43,569 nt of DNA. It comes from Betaproteobacteria bacterium (lineage in GTDB: Bacteria > Pseudomonadota > Gammaproteobacteria > Burkholderiales > Usitatibacteraceae). The stretch is taken from NCBI GenBank assembly GCA_025362705.1, contig JANYFH010000073.1, positions 1-43,569 of the forward strand, in the 5' to 3' direction. The notes below the pieces were generated by a model. That model saw only the letters and a program-made list of their open reading frames with translations. It did not search any database and was not told where the DNA came from. Positions 33,540-42,004 of this stretch are shown piece by piece (position 1 is the first letter of the stretch; the number at the start of each line of letters is the position of its first letter). The position numbers and the translations under genes are program-made.

Positions 33540-34385
33540 TTACCACCGGCTCGGCGGAGCAGGCACAAAATGTTGCGGGAACGGGTTTGGCTCACGCCGG
33601 GGTAAAAAAGTGTCACGGATGATGCCGCGCGCGATCAGATTTGCGCGACTGTCGTAGTAGATGGCGACGACTTCCTCGGGATTACGCGTTGCGCGCTCAA
33701 AATTCACCGCGCGGGCGTGGGATGTTTCGGTGCGCCCGTAGCCGGTGCCGATGGGACTATCCAGCGCTGGTGCGGCTGGTGCCTGCATCGATACAGACGG
33801 CGCGCCTAGTGCCTTGGCACTGGCGCTGCGTTCGGCACGATTGCTATCATCATTTTCTATGCGTCCCTGATCGCCACGTTCGGTGCTGTCCTTCTTCAAT
33901 CGTCCTTGCGGTGCGTAGTTCAACTGCACTTCATTCGCGCCCGATTCGATTTTGCGTCGATAAAGCGCGACCCCGATCACGCCCAAATTTTGCGGACGCC
34001 CGGTGCGCGGTGCGTAAGAATCGGCCAGCGTTGTGAAATAAAATGCCGCGGTGCTCGAATAGCTATTGCGCCATCCGGTCACATCGAGGCGTTTCCATTG
34101 GTCGATCACGTAGCCGCCTTGTGATGGTGCTGCCGTTTCACCAGTAACGGCATTGACGCCATCCACCGATACAACGGCGAGCACATCCTGTCCGGATTGA
34201 TTGCGCAAAACGATCTGATACTCATTGCCGGGCTTCCCCTCAACGTATGCACGACCTTCGTGCCAATACACGTCGAGCGTGCGCTGCTGGTGACGATCAA
34301 CGATGCTGAGATCGGCAATGTGGCCGATGGCAAAAGTCTCCGTAGCGGCAAAAATCAGAACTGCGCTTGCGATGATTCGTTTCAT
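33540..34385 (-). CDS. Secreted protein of unknown function in the sigma/VIT operon
   Basis: A 281-residue protein with a signal peptide (MKRIIASAVLIFAATETFA). Residues ~20–150 form a beta-rich domain with YWHEGRAYVEGKPGNEYQIV, VLAVVSVDGVNAVTGE, GGYVIDQWKRLDVTGWR and RPQNLGVIGVALYRRK. I recall similar unnamed proteins in other betaproteobacteria but cannot name a family. The second half is a charged, low-complexity linker (ERGDQGRIENDDSNRAER) and then a tail with GTGYGRTETS and VAIYYDSRANLIARGI. ATG 34385 has the ribosome-binding site AAGGAGAACATC, nearly identical to that of the next gene upstream. No function is assigned. Confidence 0.85.
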   Translation of the reverse strand: MKRIIASAVLIFAATETFAIGHIADLSIVDRHQQRTLDVYWHEGRAYVEGKPGNEYQIVLRNQSGQDVLAVVSVDGVNAVTGETAAPSQGGYVIDQWKRLDVTGWRNSYSSTAAFYFTTLADSYAPRTGRPQNLGVIGVALYRRKIESGANEVQLNYAPQGRLKKDSTERGDQGRIENDDSNRAERSASAKALGAPSVSMQAPAAPALDSPIGTGYGRTETSHARAVNFERATRNPEEVVAIYYDSRANLIARGIIRDTFLPRREPNPFPQHFVPAPPSRW

Positions 34386-34437
34386 GATGTTCTCCTTGGT
34401 TGCTTCCAGTATTCCCTTTGGGAAAAGGGGAGGAAAT

Positions 34438-37434
34438 TCACTTCTCACTCACTTCAAACTCGCCTACGAACACCGTCTCCGCGCGGCCTTTCAACCGTAG
34501 CGTGACGATCTGCTCCTGCTGTTCAACCAAGCCGAATTTAGTTGCGAGCTTTACCTGCAATGTCGTCACGCCGGTGATGTTCTGACGGCGATCACCGAAG
34601 TAATGCGCTTCGACTTTGTACTTGCCGGGCTTGGCGCGTTTCAATGAAAATTCTTCGGGTCCGTACCCGCCGGTGAAATCGAGTGACATGCGACCACCTT
34701 GATAAGTCATCCGATGGCCGTAGAACGCCTTTTCACCATCCGGATCGGTCACCCACAAGTCGATGTCGGTATTGTCGGCGTCCCAGGTCAGGATCACGCG
34801 CAAATCCAGCGGAAGATTTTTGAGTAAACGCTGATCGATGCGGCTGGTATCGAGTTTTTCTTTTGCCGTGGCAACGATGCTGTTCAGTTCCGCCAATGTG
34901 ATCAGCTCAATTTCCGGGAAGCGTCCATGCCAGGGGCGGACAACGACTTCAACCAGTGTGTTGATCGCTTTCTGCGCCTGCTTGTCCGCTGCATACGCAA
35001 GACCAAGATCGCGATACGACTGCGGTTCTTCCGGGCTCAACACCAACACTTTCTTGAACACCGGAATCGCAATTGCGGGTTGACCTGCCTGCATCAGGCG
35101 GTAGCCGAGAATGCGCAGGATGTGGCGATTCTCCAGATCCATTTCGGCGAGATTGCTGAGTACCCGCACGCCGAGTGTGTTCAATCCCTTATCGAAAAAC
35201 AGATCGGCTGCATCGAGGTAAAACGCCGTGCTGCTGAGATAGCCGGGCTTTTCATCGAGGTAGATGCGATACATATCCGCTGCGGTCGCATCGCGCAGAC
35301 GCGCTGCATAGGGCGCATCTGGCTGCCATTTTTGCAACTGGATGCTGGCTGTAGTGATCGGCGACGCGGCGGATTTTGATGTGGTTTGCGCTGCGCCTTC
35401 TGCGGGTCTCGCCATTGCGGGCGGTGCATACACTGGCGGTGCCGTGGCCGCCGCGCTGGCCATGTTTGCACGCATCGCAGGTGTGGCGGGCGCAGCGTTC
35501 GTTACCGACTTTGCGAGTTCGCGCAATTCGGTGCGCTGATCCACACGATCCGCCGTACTGCGCTCGCTGACCTGACCGACTACGCCGGGCGCACTGATTT
35601 TCACTTCCTGTTTAAGTGCGCGATCTTTCGGAAAATCGCGATTCCACCACGCTGTCTTTTCGGCAAACAAACGCACGATGGTTTCAAGATGTGATTTGCG
35701 CTCTGCTACTCGTTGCTGCGCCGTACTCGCCAGCAGGCGTTGATAATCTGCGCGCATCTCAATGGGTGGGACGATTTCATAGCGTACGTAATCTTCAATT
35801 CGATCCAGCACGATCAGCGAGGTCTCGCGTGTCACCAAACCGAAGCTGCTACCAAGCCTGCGAATCTCCGCACGGTTGAAATCGTATGCGCCCTCCAGTT
35901 CGGCGATGCGCGTGCGCGCCCACAGCGCGGCGGCAAGACTGCCATGCGCCTGACTGTGCCTTAGCGGTAACGTGACGACCTCGGTCTTCCCGCCGGGCTG
36001 CACCATACTTACTTGCAATGTGGTTGCTGCTTCGGTGAGGATTCCGGCAATCGAAATGCGGCCCTGTTCGGGATACGGTGAGGACATCACAATTTGCTGC
36101 GCGCCGTCGGCATCGATGCCCGCTATACGCGTTACCGCGAAGGTCAGTTTGCGGGCGGCATCAGTGGACGTTTCTGCAGTGAGGTCGATAAAACGGCCCC
36201 CATTGCAATACGCCAAATATCTGAGCGCCACCGCGTCTGTCTTCACTGCAGCCGAAATCGCATACAGCGGTACGCGCAGCGCGGGGAAAGGCTGATCGCC
36301 AAAATTGCCCAGGCCATCGCTAAACATCAGGACTTCACGTACTTCGTTGTCCGGCACATACGCGCCAAGATTGGTCGCGCCGTCGTAGGCAGTGTCTTTT
36401 AGGGCATCGCGCAATTCGCGCCAACTGCCATTGGTAACAACGAAACGCGCAACCGGCTCGGCCACATCGCGTATGCGCGTGAGGCGCACTTCGCCATTAC
36501 CCATTTTCTGGAAGTACGCATCCAACAATGCCAGTTCACGCGCATGATCGCGCGTCGCGCCGCTGCCGGAGCTGTCCCAGATCAGGCTGATGAGGTTTGG
36601 AATTGCGCGCGGTGCTTCACGCGATACGAGGGAAACATCGGCATGGAAATAAGTCCTGCCGTCGAAAACCTGTGTAGTGATTTGCGGACTGTTGCTCGGG
36701 GCGATTTCTACATTGAGGATGCCACGACCTGCGAAATCAGTGCGCTGAGCTTGTGCGCGAAATCCGTCGTTGGTGCGATTAAACACGAGCGCGCCGAACG
36801 CAATCGAAGTCGTCGTCGGCGCGGGCATTTTTATAAGCGCGGCGTTAGCGACATTCACATCGACTGAAAACGTACCAACCCGCTCCGCGTATTCAATCGG
36901 CACACTGTAGACGATACGGCCCTTGTGTTCAGACAGCGTCTCGCTGATACGTAGCACTACCCGTTTTGTTCCTGATGCGGGAATCGGATAAACGCGCAAC
37001 TTGAAGTTATTGCCTTGCGTCACTTCCAGCAATCCAGGATCTATGCGACCGCGAATCACTTCCTCGAATACTGTCTGCCCGCGTGCCTTGTCTACCGGTA
37101 CCGCCTCGCGCATGGCACCGTTCACGTCCATCGCAAAGCTCGCCACGTTCTGCCCATCGAGCAACGGAAACTGCAATTCGCCTTCGAGAATACGCGCGTT
37201 CGGATTGAAGAACGTCATCTCCAATTCCGTAAACGCCAATCGCCCGCTGACCTCGCCGCGAATTCGAACCGATTGCAATTGCACAGGCAGATCGGTGCGT
37301 ACGGGAATGACCAGTCGGGGTGGAATCCAGATTTTTGGCTGAGACGGCTGCGCTTGCGCGTGCGGTATCAAGCCAAGGCATGCAGCGAAAATAGGTACTG
37401 CGAAGGAAAGTGCGCGGGGCGTAAAAAGTTTCAC
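34438..37434 (-). CDS. Secreted VIT / VWA-like / TPR / DUF2135 protein
   Basis: A 998-residue exported protein. The order is: signal peptide (to ~27, HAQA); VIT domain (~45–170, SVRIRGEVSGRLAFTELEMT, VDKARGQTVFEEVIRGRIDP, NNFKLRVYPIPASGTKRVVL); VWA-like domain (~260–430) with the MIDAS-like IWDSSGSG and MFSDGLGNFG; a linker with APPVYAPPAMA; TPR-like helices (~740–860, ESAVLSPEEPQSYRDLGLAY-like pattern at LVLSPEEPQSYRDLGLAYA); and DUF2135 (~880–960, ILTWDADNTDIDLWVTDPDG). The start GTG 37434 is chosen because GGAGAACATC precedes it exactly as in the next gene; an in-frame GTG at 37446 would overlap that site. It is the first gene of the ECF operon. Biochemical role unknown. Confidence 0.9.
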   Translation of the reverse strand: MKLFTPRALSFAVPIFAACLGLIPHAQAQPSQPKIWIPPRLVIPVRTDLPVQLQSVRIRGEVSGRLAFTELEMTFFNPNARILEGELQFPLLDGQNVASFAMDVNGAMREAVPVDKARGQTVFEEVIRGRIDPGLLEVTQGNNFKLRVYPIPASGTKRVVLRISETLSEHKGRIVYSVPIEYAERVGTFSVDVNVANAALIKMPAPTTTSIAFGALVFNRTNDGFRAQAQRTDFAGRGILNVEIAPSNSPQITTQVFDGRTYFHADVSLVSREAPRAIPNLISLIWDSSGSGATRDHARELALLDAYFQKMGNGEVRLTRIRDVAEPVARFVVTNGSWRELRDALKDTAYDGATNLGAYVPDNEVREVLMFSDGLGNFGDQPFPALRVPLYAISAAVKTDAVALRYLAYCNGGRFIDLTAETSTDAARKLTFAVTRIAGIDADGAQQIVMSSPYPEQGRISIAGILTEAATTLQVSMVQPGGKTEVVTLPLRHSQAHGSLAAALWARTRIAELEGAYDFNRAEIRRLGSSFGLVTRETSLIVLDRIEDYVRYEIVPPIEMRADYQRLLASTAQQRVAERKSHLETIVRLFAEKTAWWNRDFPKDRALKQEVKISAPGVVGQVSERSTADRVDQRTELRELAKSVTNAAPATPAMRANMASAAATAPPVYAPPAMARPAEGAAQTTSKSAASPITTASIQLQKWQPDAPYAARLRDATAADMYRIYLDEKPGYLSSTAFYLDAADLFFDKGLNTLGVRVLSNLAEMDLENRHILRILGYRLMQAGQPAIAIPVFKKVLVLSPEEPQSYRDLGLAYAADKQAQKAINTLVEVVVRPWHGRFPEIELITLAELNSIVATAKEKLDTSRIDQRLLKNLPLDLRVILTWDADNTDIDLWVTDPDGEKAFYGHRMTYQGGRMSLDFTGGYGPEEFSLKRAKPGKYKVEAHYFGDRRQNITGVTTLQVKLATKFGLVEQQEQIVTLRLKGRAETVFVGEFEVSEK

Positions 37435-37780
37435 GATGTTCTCCACTTTATTGAGGGGGGATACATCGTTAAACGGTGGGGTTGCGGGAAAGGGTTAAAG
37501 CAGATTGAATATTTTTTTGGGGAGGTATGCTTGCGTGGCAAGTTAGAATGGCAGCAGTAAAAAAATCGGCTATACGGATGCGACGGTCATAATCATGGTG
37601 AATACCCGTGGCCAGCGACATTCGTGGTCGTCTACGCAACTTGCGCTGGTGGTCAGTAATCGATACAAAAAGCCAGTTAGCGCGTGAGGCGGTACGCTAC
37701 GCGCCACTTACCAAAATTAGACTTGCCGTCGAATCGTCCGAATCAACAAATATTTGCACCCCGCTCAATGAGGTAACCAA
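37435..37780. other. 346-base intergenic region between divergent genes
   Basis: It holds the ribosome-binding site and the ECF-like promoter of the leftward VIT operon on one side and a GAGGTAACCAA ribosome-binding stretch for the rightward cation transporter on the other. In the middle there is a possible 30-codon frame starting ATG at 37595, not convincing as a gene. I see no RNA gene, terminator or repeat. Confidence 0.6.
37470..37497 (-). promoter_or_regulatory. ECF-like promoter for the VIT operon
   Basis: On the reverse strand TAACCC (37497–37492) and CGTTTA (37475–37470) are separated by exactly 16 bp. This AAC-core / N16 / CGT layout is the general form of ECF sigma promoters. It sits 35 bases before the GTG start, leaving a short leader, and suggests autoregulation by the ECF factor in the operon. 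Confidence 0.45.
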
Positions 37781-38695
37781 ATGAGCATTGAACCGCGCTC
37801 CCCCACGTTTTACGCATGGCTCTCAGTTGGCACCTCACTACTGACAATCGCACTAAAATTCACCGCGTGGGGAGTCACCGGGTCGGTTGGACTTTTGTCG
37901 GACGCGATCGAATCGCTGGTCAATCTTGCCGCTGCGCTTGTCGCGTTGTGGACGCTGCACTACATCGCCGGTGGCAGCGATGACGACCACAACTTTGGCC
38001 ACGAGAAGGCCGAGTATTTTTCCAGTGGCATAGAAGGTGGACTGATTTTTGTTGCAGCCATTGCCATTGTGATTAGCGCAATGCCGCGCCTGCTCGATCC
38101 GCAGCCGCTGGGCGAGTTGGGTTTGGGTATCGTGCTAGCCGTGCTGGCAGCGATTGCCAACGCGCTGTGTGCGTGGTTTCTGCTGAAGGGCGCGCGCCTG
38201 CACCGCTCGATCACGCTGGAAGCCGATGCGCAGCATTTGCTTGCCGACGTGTGGACAACCGTCGGCGTGATTGCCGCGGTACTGCTGGTGCCGGTCACCG
38301 GCTGGTGGCGACTCGACCCGATCGTTGCGATCCTCGTTGCGTTGCAAATCCTCTGGACGGGCGGGGTGTTGATCAAGCGCTCCTTCGATGGATTGATGGA
38401 CAAGGCGATTCCCGACGATGAGCGCGCGGCCATTGTGCGCGTGCTTGATCGATTGCGGCACGAGGGCTGCGACTATCACGCGCTACGCACGCGCCAGGCG
38501 GGACGCAAGCATTTTGCCGACGTGCATGTATTGGTGCCCGGTACCATGAGTGTCCGCGACGGCCACGATTTGGTCGAGCGCATCGAAAATGAAATGCACG
38601 TGCAGGCACCGCACGTGGAAGTGCTGATCCACATGGAACCGCTGGAGGATCCGAGGAGTTGGGACGATCCGAAGAATCCTTTGGCCGGGACGTAA
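37781..38695 (+). CDS. Cation diffusion facilitator transporter
   Basis: A 304-residue inner-membrane metal/proton antiporter. About six helices fill residues 10–205: the helix-2 metal site is in LLSDAIESLVNL, the loop has DDDHNFGHEKAEYFSSGIEG, and helix 5 has HLLADVWTTVGV (HxxxD). The cytoplasmic C-terminal domain follows (HALRTRQAGRKHFADVHVLV; VLIHMEP). The exact metal (Zn, Fe, Co or Mn) cannot be told. ATG 37781 has GAGG upstream. A second member of the family lies at the right window edge. Confidence 0.93.
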   Translation: MSIEPRSPTFYAWLSVGTSLLTIALKFTAWGVTGSVGLLSDAIESLVNLAAALVALWTLHYIAGGSDDDHNFGHEKAEYFSSGIEGGLIFVAAIAIVISAMPRLLDPQPLGELGLGIVLAVLAAIANALCAWFLLKGARLHRSITLEADAQHLLADVWTTVGVIAAVLLVPVTGWWRLDPIVAILVALQILWTGGVLIKRSFDGLMDKAIPDDERAAIVRVLDRLRHEGCDYHALRTRQAGRKHFADVHVLVPGTMSVRDGHDLVERIENEMHVQAPHVEVLIHMEPLEDPRSWDDPKNPLAGT

Positions 38696-38754
38696 GCAGT
38701 TTTGGCATCATAGACAATGATGCGTAAGACCATCTGCACGAAGAGAATCCAACC

Positions 38755-39240
38755 ATGACTACCGAACCCAAGTGCCACGACGGCGGCTGCACCTGCCGCT
38801 TTGTGCGCTACCGCATGACGACCAAGCCGCTTTTTGTGCATTGCTGCCACTGCCGCTGGTGTCAGCGCGAAACCGGCGCGTCATTCGCGTTGAATGCGAT
38901 GATCGAATCTGAGCGTGTGCAGTTACTGGAGGGCGAGGTCGAGGTTGTCGATACGCCGTCCAACAGCGGCAAGGGGCAGAAGATTTCCCGCTGCCCCAAG
39001 TGCCGCATTGCGGTGTGGAGCAACTATGGCGGAGGCGGAGACGCGGTTCGCTTCGTCCGCGTCGGCACGCTGGATGAGCCTGACCGTCTGCCGCCGGATA
39101 TACATATTTTTACCGCGTCAAAGCAGCCTTGGGTTGTGTTGCCGCCTGATACGCCCGCATTCAGCGAATACTACAAAGCCGCCGAATTGTGGCCGACGGA
39201 GAGTCTTGCGCGGCGTGCGGTGCTGCTGGGCAAATCGTAG
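38755..39240 (+). CDS. GFA-family (CENP-V/GFA) zinc-binding protein
   Basis: A 161-residue protein of the glutathione-dependent formaldehyde-activating family fold. Zinc ligands are seen in GGCTCRFVRY, HCCHCRWCQRETGA and SRCPKCRIAVW, the usual arrangement of two zinc sites; the C-terminal IHIFTASKQPWVVLP is also typical. Most members have no proven formaldehyde activity, so the true role is unknown. It begins 59 bases after the cation transporter. Confidence 0.9.
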   Translation: MTTEPKCHDGGCTCRFVRYRMTTKPLFVHCCHCRWCQRETGASFALNAMIESERVQLLEGEVEVVDTPSNSGKGQKISRCPKCRIAVWSNYGGGGDAVRFVRVGTLDEPDRLPPDIHIFTASKQPWVVLPPDTPAFSEYYKAAELWPTESLARRAVLLGKS

Positions 39241-39241
39241 T

Positions 39242-39256
39242 CTGACAGACTGTCAG
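39242..39256. terminator. Palindrome filling the gap between convergent genes
   Basis: CTGACAG-A-CTGTCAG occupies almost the whole 16-base gap between the stops of the GFA gene and the leftward GNAT-like gene. With a 6-bp stem and 3-nt loop it could be a weak bidirectional transcript end; there is no T-run. Confidence 0.3.
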
Positions 39257-39895
39257 CTAATTCGGAAACAAGAGTTCGAACAGCGCCTTGGCTCTCGACG
39301 TCAGGTTCTTCGGGTCTGGCCTAAGCACTTCGTCTTCGGCCACCAGCAACTTTGCGTAGACTGCCTGATATACGCGCTTGACCACACCCGGTGAAACTTC
39401 TTCGCGGTCATAGCCGGGGAAAAACCCCACCAGCCGGTAGCCGGCATTTTCAAGTGCGCGCTGCGCATGCGGGATCTTCAGCGTCGCCATGGCATACATG
39501 AATGCGGCACCCATCGCCCGCCCGATGTTCTCCGTCCCCTTCAGGATGAAGATTGCCAGATGCGCGCCACGATGTGCCGGTGCGACGATGATGGTGCGAC
39601 CGTAGATTGCCAGCGAATCCATTTCCCGCTCAAACGACCAGACGCCAATCAACTCGTCCTTGAATGTGATCGGGACGACCATGATGTCCCGCTCGGACTC
39701 GCCCTCGAAATTGACGCGCTTGAGATAGTAGTCTTCGCGCAGGTAACCACTGTTGACGCCGACCGACATATCCGGATGCCACACTTTGATGTTTGCGATC
39801 AAAGGCCCGATATGCGCGTGCGTAAGCTTTTCAAAACGATAGCCTTCCGGCAATGGCACCAGCGCCCGCAGTTCGTCGGTGGTGGGCCATCTCAT
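39257..39895 (-). CDS. GNAT-like protein, paralogue 2 of a tandem pair
   Basis: A 212-residue protein clearly homologous to the gene just upstream along its whole length (WPTTDELRALVPLPEGYRFE versus WPAIEQLSAMAPLPDGYRYE; PGYDREEVSPGVVKRVYQAVY versus SGYDREEVAPGVVKRVFEGVY). The middle part, SLAIYGRTIIVAPAHRGAHL, resembles the acetyl-CoA-binding motif of GNAT acetyltransferases, and the C-terminal half NAGYRLVGFFPGYDREE looks like the GNAT end motif. The substrate is unknown. It overlaps its paralogue by four bases (ATGA), so both are co-translated. Confidence 0.82.
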   Translation of the reverse strand: MRWPTTDELRALVPLPEGYRFEKLTHAHIGPLIANIKVWHPDMSVGVNSGYLREDYYLKRVNFEGESERDIMVVPITFKDELIGVWSFEREMDSLAIYGRTIIVAPAHRGAHLAIFILKGTENIGRAMGAAFMYAMATLKIPHAQRALENAGYRLVGFFPGYDREEVSPGVVKRVYQAVYAKLLVAEDEVLRPDPKNLTSRAKALFELLFPN

Positions 39896-40566
39896 TGCCT
39901 TCCCTCTGCGACTTCCGGCGAGGTTGCCGACTCGGGAAACAACACATCGAACAGTGCCCGTGCCCGCGGCGTAAGATTATTCGGATCGGGACGAACCAGT
40001 TCCTCTTCCGGTACCAGCACTTTTGAATACACGCCTTCGAACACGCGCTTGACCACACCCGGCGCGACCTCCTCGCGGTCGTAACCGGAGGTAAAGCCGA
40101 TCAACTGCCAGCCGGCGCTTTCGAGCGCGTGCTGCATATGCGGGATCTTCAAAGTGGCCAGCGCAAAAAAGAATTCCGCGCCCATTGCCCGCCCCGCCAA
40201 CTCGGCAAGCGGCATCACCTTCGAAGCCAGTTTCGCGCTCCTGTGTTCCGGCGCGACGATGATCAGCCGGCCATAGAGCGAAAGCGCGTCGGGTTCCTGC
40301 TCCCACGACCACATGCCCGCAAATTCGTCTCCGCGCTTGAACAGACCCACGAGAATATTCTTTTCAGCCTCGCCATCAAGGAACACGTGGTCGCGGTAGA
40401 AGTCTTCACGCAAATAGCAACTTCCCCCACCCACAGCGATGTCCGGATGCCAGCGCTCGATGCAGGCAATGAGCGCGAGAATGTCCGAGCGCTTGAGCCA
40501 TTCGTAGCGGTAGCCGTCCGGCAGCGGCGCCATTGCCGACAGTTGTTCGATTGCGGGCCATTTCAT
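39892..40566 (-). CDS. GNAT-like protein, paralogue 1 of a tandem pair
   Basis: A 224-residue protein with GNAT-like features: LYGRLIIVAPEHRSAKLASK (motif A-like), then ALESAGWQLIGFTSGYDREE. The N-terminal half contains WHPDIAVGGGSCYLREDFY and a W-rich stretch GMWSWEQEPDALS. It ends with an extra tail (ESATSPEVAEGRQ) not present in paralogue 2. The pair seems to come from a tandem duplication that has diverged to roughly half identity. The start ATG 40566 follows a purine-rich stretch. Confidence 0.82.
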   Translation of the reverse strand: MKWPAIEQLSAMAPLPDGYRYEWLKRSDILALIACIERWHPDIAVGGGSCYLREDFYRDHVFLDGEAEKNILVGLFKRGDEFAGMWSWEQEPDALSLYGRLIIVAPEHRSAKLASKVMPLAELAGRAMGAEFFFALATLKIPHMQHALESAGWQLIGFTSGYDREEVAPGVVKRVFEGVYSKVLVPEEELVRPDPNNLTPRARALFDVLFPESATSPEVAEGRQ

Positions 40567-40763
40567 TTTTTTTCTCTGTTGGAGATTTTGGGTCTTGACG
40601 CATCCAGCTTACTTGCAATTGCCTCGCAGAATGCGATGCGTATGTTGCTATGTGCAGAAAAACACAATAGCTGGCGCGGCTTTCAGGCAGAAAGTGGCTG
40701 AATGGCCAAGAAGAGGGCCACGCTGACACCGCGCCAAATGGTGTTCTTCGTTGATTTTTTCTA

Positions 40764-41510
40764 TCAACCAAAACCTAGAACGACATCCCAAAGCGCCACC
40801 AGTGCGTCGCGCTCCTGCTTGCCCGTTGGCGCGCCGTAGCGGGCGAGCAGTGATTTTCTGCCCGCTTCGCTGGCGCTCGTAAACAGACTGTCCTTTTCGT
40901 TCAGCGCTTCACCTGCGAAATACATCTGCGTCACGAGGCGGCTGGTGCGTCCTTTGATATCGAAGTGAATGTGCGGCGGCCGAGACCAGCCATCTATACC
41001 CGTTGGATAGGCTGCAGGCTTCACGGTCTTGAAACTGTAGTTGCCATCGGCGCCAGTGCGGATTTTTGCATAGCCCTCGAAATTGGCATCGAGCAAAGCC
41101 GGGTTTTGATCGCCGGGATGGCTATAGCGACCGACAGAATTGGCTTGCCAGATTTCCAGTTCCGCATTCGCAACCGGCTCGCCACGAACATTGGTTACGC
41201 GGCCACTGACGTAAATGATTTGCCCCAGCGCGCGTCCGCTCTTGCCAGCAATAACGGTAAGGTCGGCATCCTGATCGGTGGGCAGCGTCATGGGGAAAAA
41301 CGGACCCAACACTTGCTCGCTCGTCGGTCGCAGATTCGCTTTCTGTGCTAACGCAACAGATATCGCTCCCGTCATTGCTGCGCCGGTAAGCGCAGCCGAT
41401 GCAGTCAGCATGCCGCGGCGGGTGATGCCGATGTGCTGGCTGTGGCCGGACACGTGAATGTGACGGTGATTTTCTTCGGTTGGTGCAGTTGGCGTAAGTA
41501 GTTTTGGCAT
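40764..41510 (-). CDS. Tat-exported intradiol ring-cleavage dioxygenase
   Basis: A 248-residue member of the catechol/protocatechuate 3,4-dioxygenase fold. The N-terminus contains a Tat-type signal, ITRRGMLTASAALTGAAMTG (twin Arg at residues ~31–32), after a His-rich stretch HRHIHVSGHSQH. The Fe(III) ligands are all visible: Tyr in NSVGRYSHPGD, Tyr in PAAYPTGIDGW and two His in RPPHIHFDI. The conserved LEIWQANSVG and GPFFP motifs are intact. The ATG 41510 has a strong GAGGAG ribosome-binding site. It is last in an operon with an NTF2-like protein and an SDR. The substrate is not evident. Confidence 0.9.
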   Translation of the reverse strand: MPKLLTPTAPTEENHRHIHVSGHSQHIGITRRGMLTASAALTGAAMTGAISVALAQKANLRPTSEQVLGPFFPMTLPTDQDADLTVIAGKSGRALGQIIYVSGRVTNVRGEPVANAELEIWQANSVGRYSHPGDQNPALLDANFEGYAKIRTGADGNYSFKTVKPAAYPTGIDGWSRPPHIHFDIKGRTSRLVTQMYFAGEALNEKDSLFTSASEAGRKSLLARYGAPTGKQERDALVALWDVVLGFG

Positions 41511-41551
41511 GACAACTCCTCAAGTGAGTGGATTTGTGACGCGAACGGGAT

Positions 41552-41941
41552 TTATTGCATCGGACGTCGATGCACAACGGTGTCGGTGTGCTGCTGAAAC
41601 GAAATAACTTTGCCATCCCCAAATTTCCACACATGCACAAAGGGCGCTTCAAAACTTTTTCCGGTGGCTTTGTATTTGCCACTGTATTTTCCGAGCGAGA
41701 CCACGGTATTCTCATTGGCGATAAATTCATCGGGAACTGCAGCGTAGCCATCCCACTCGCCGCCGATTTTCATGAATACATTCTCCAGCACCGCATTGGG
41801 GCCAATATATGTGCCGCCATAGGGACCACCTTCGGCCTCAATCCAGATCGCATTTGGTGCAAGCGCGCCAAGCACCGTTGGAATATCGCCTTTGGCAAAG
41901 GCGGCATACAAGCCGCGAATGGTTTCAGTTATCTGACTCAT
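41552..41941 (-). CDS. NTF2-like/SnoaL-type protein
   Basis: A 129-residue protein of the NTF2-like alpha+beta barrel group, which includes ketosteroid isomerase and SnoaL cyclases. Visible features are the opening helix QITETIRGLYAAFAKGDI, the LAPNAIWIEAEGGPYGGTYI strand and the C-terminal EAPFVHVWKFGDGKVISFQQ. The function may be isomerase, dehydratase or binding; sequence alone does not decide. GGGAG precedes ATG 41941. It lies between the SDR and the dioxygenase in one direction. Confidence 0.86.
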   Translation of the reverse strand: MSQITETIRGLYAAFAKGDIPTVLGALAPNAIWIEAEGGPYGGTYIGPNAVLENVFMKIGGEWDGYAAVPDEFIANENTVVSLGKYSGKYKATGKSFEAPFVHVWKFGDGKVISFQQHTDTVVHRRPMQ

Positions 41942-42004
41942 GAATTGTCTCCCTTGGTGAGGCGTGATGAAAAAGAAATTGGCGTTCTACCTTTTTGTAA
42001 CCCG

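Noticed and set aside
34438..37434. Sortase/marine-type VIT cell-surface system
   Set aside because: No sortase gene, LPXTG-like signal or C-terminal membrane anchor is present; the protein ends with a DUF2135 domain instead.
37595..37687. 30-codon frame in the VIT operon/cation transporter gap
   Set aside because: No ribosome-binding site, no signal or domain, and frames this short are expected by chance.
40750..40768. GTTGAT/ATCAAC hairpin at the end of the dioxygenase gene as terminator
   Set aside because: The stem is AT-rich, only 6 bp and has no T-run on the relevant strand.
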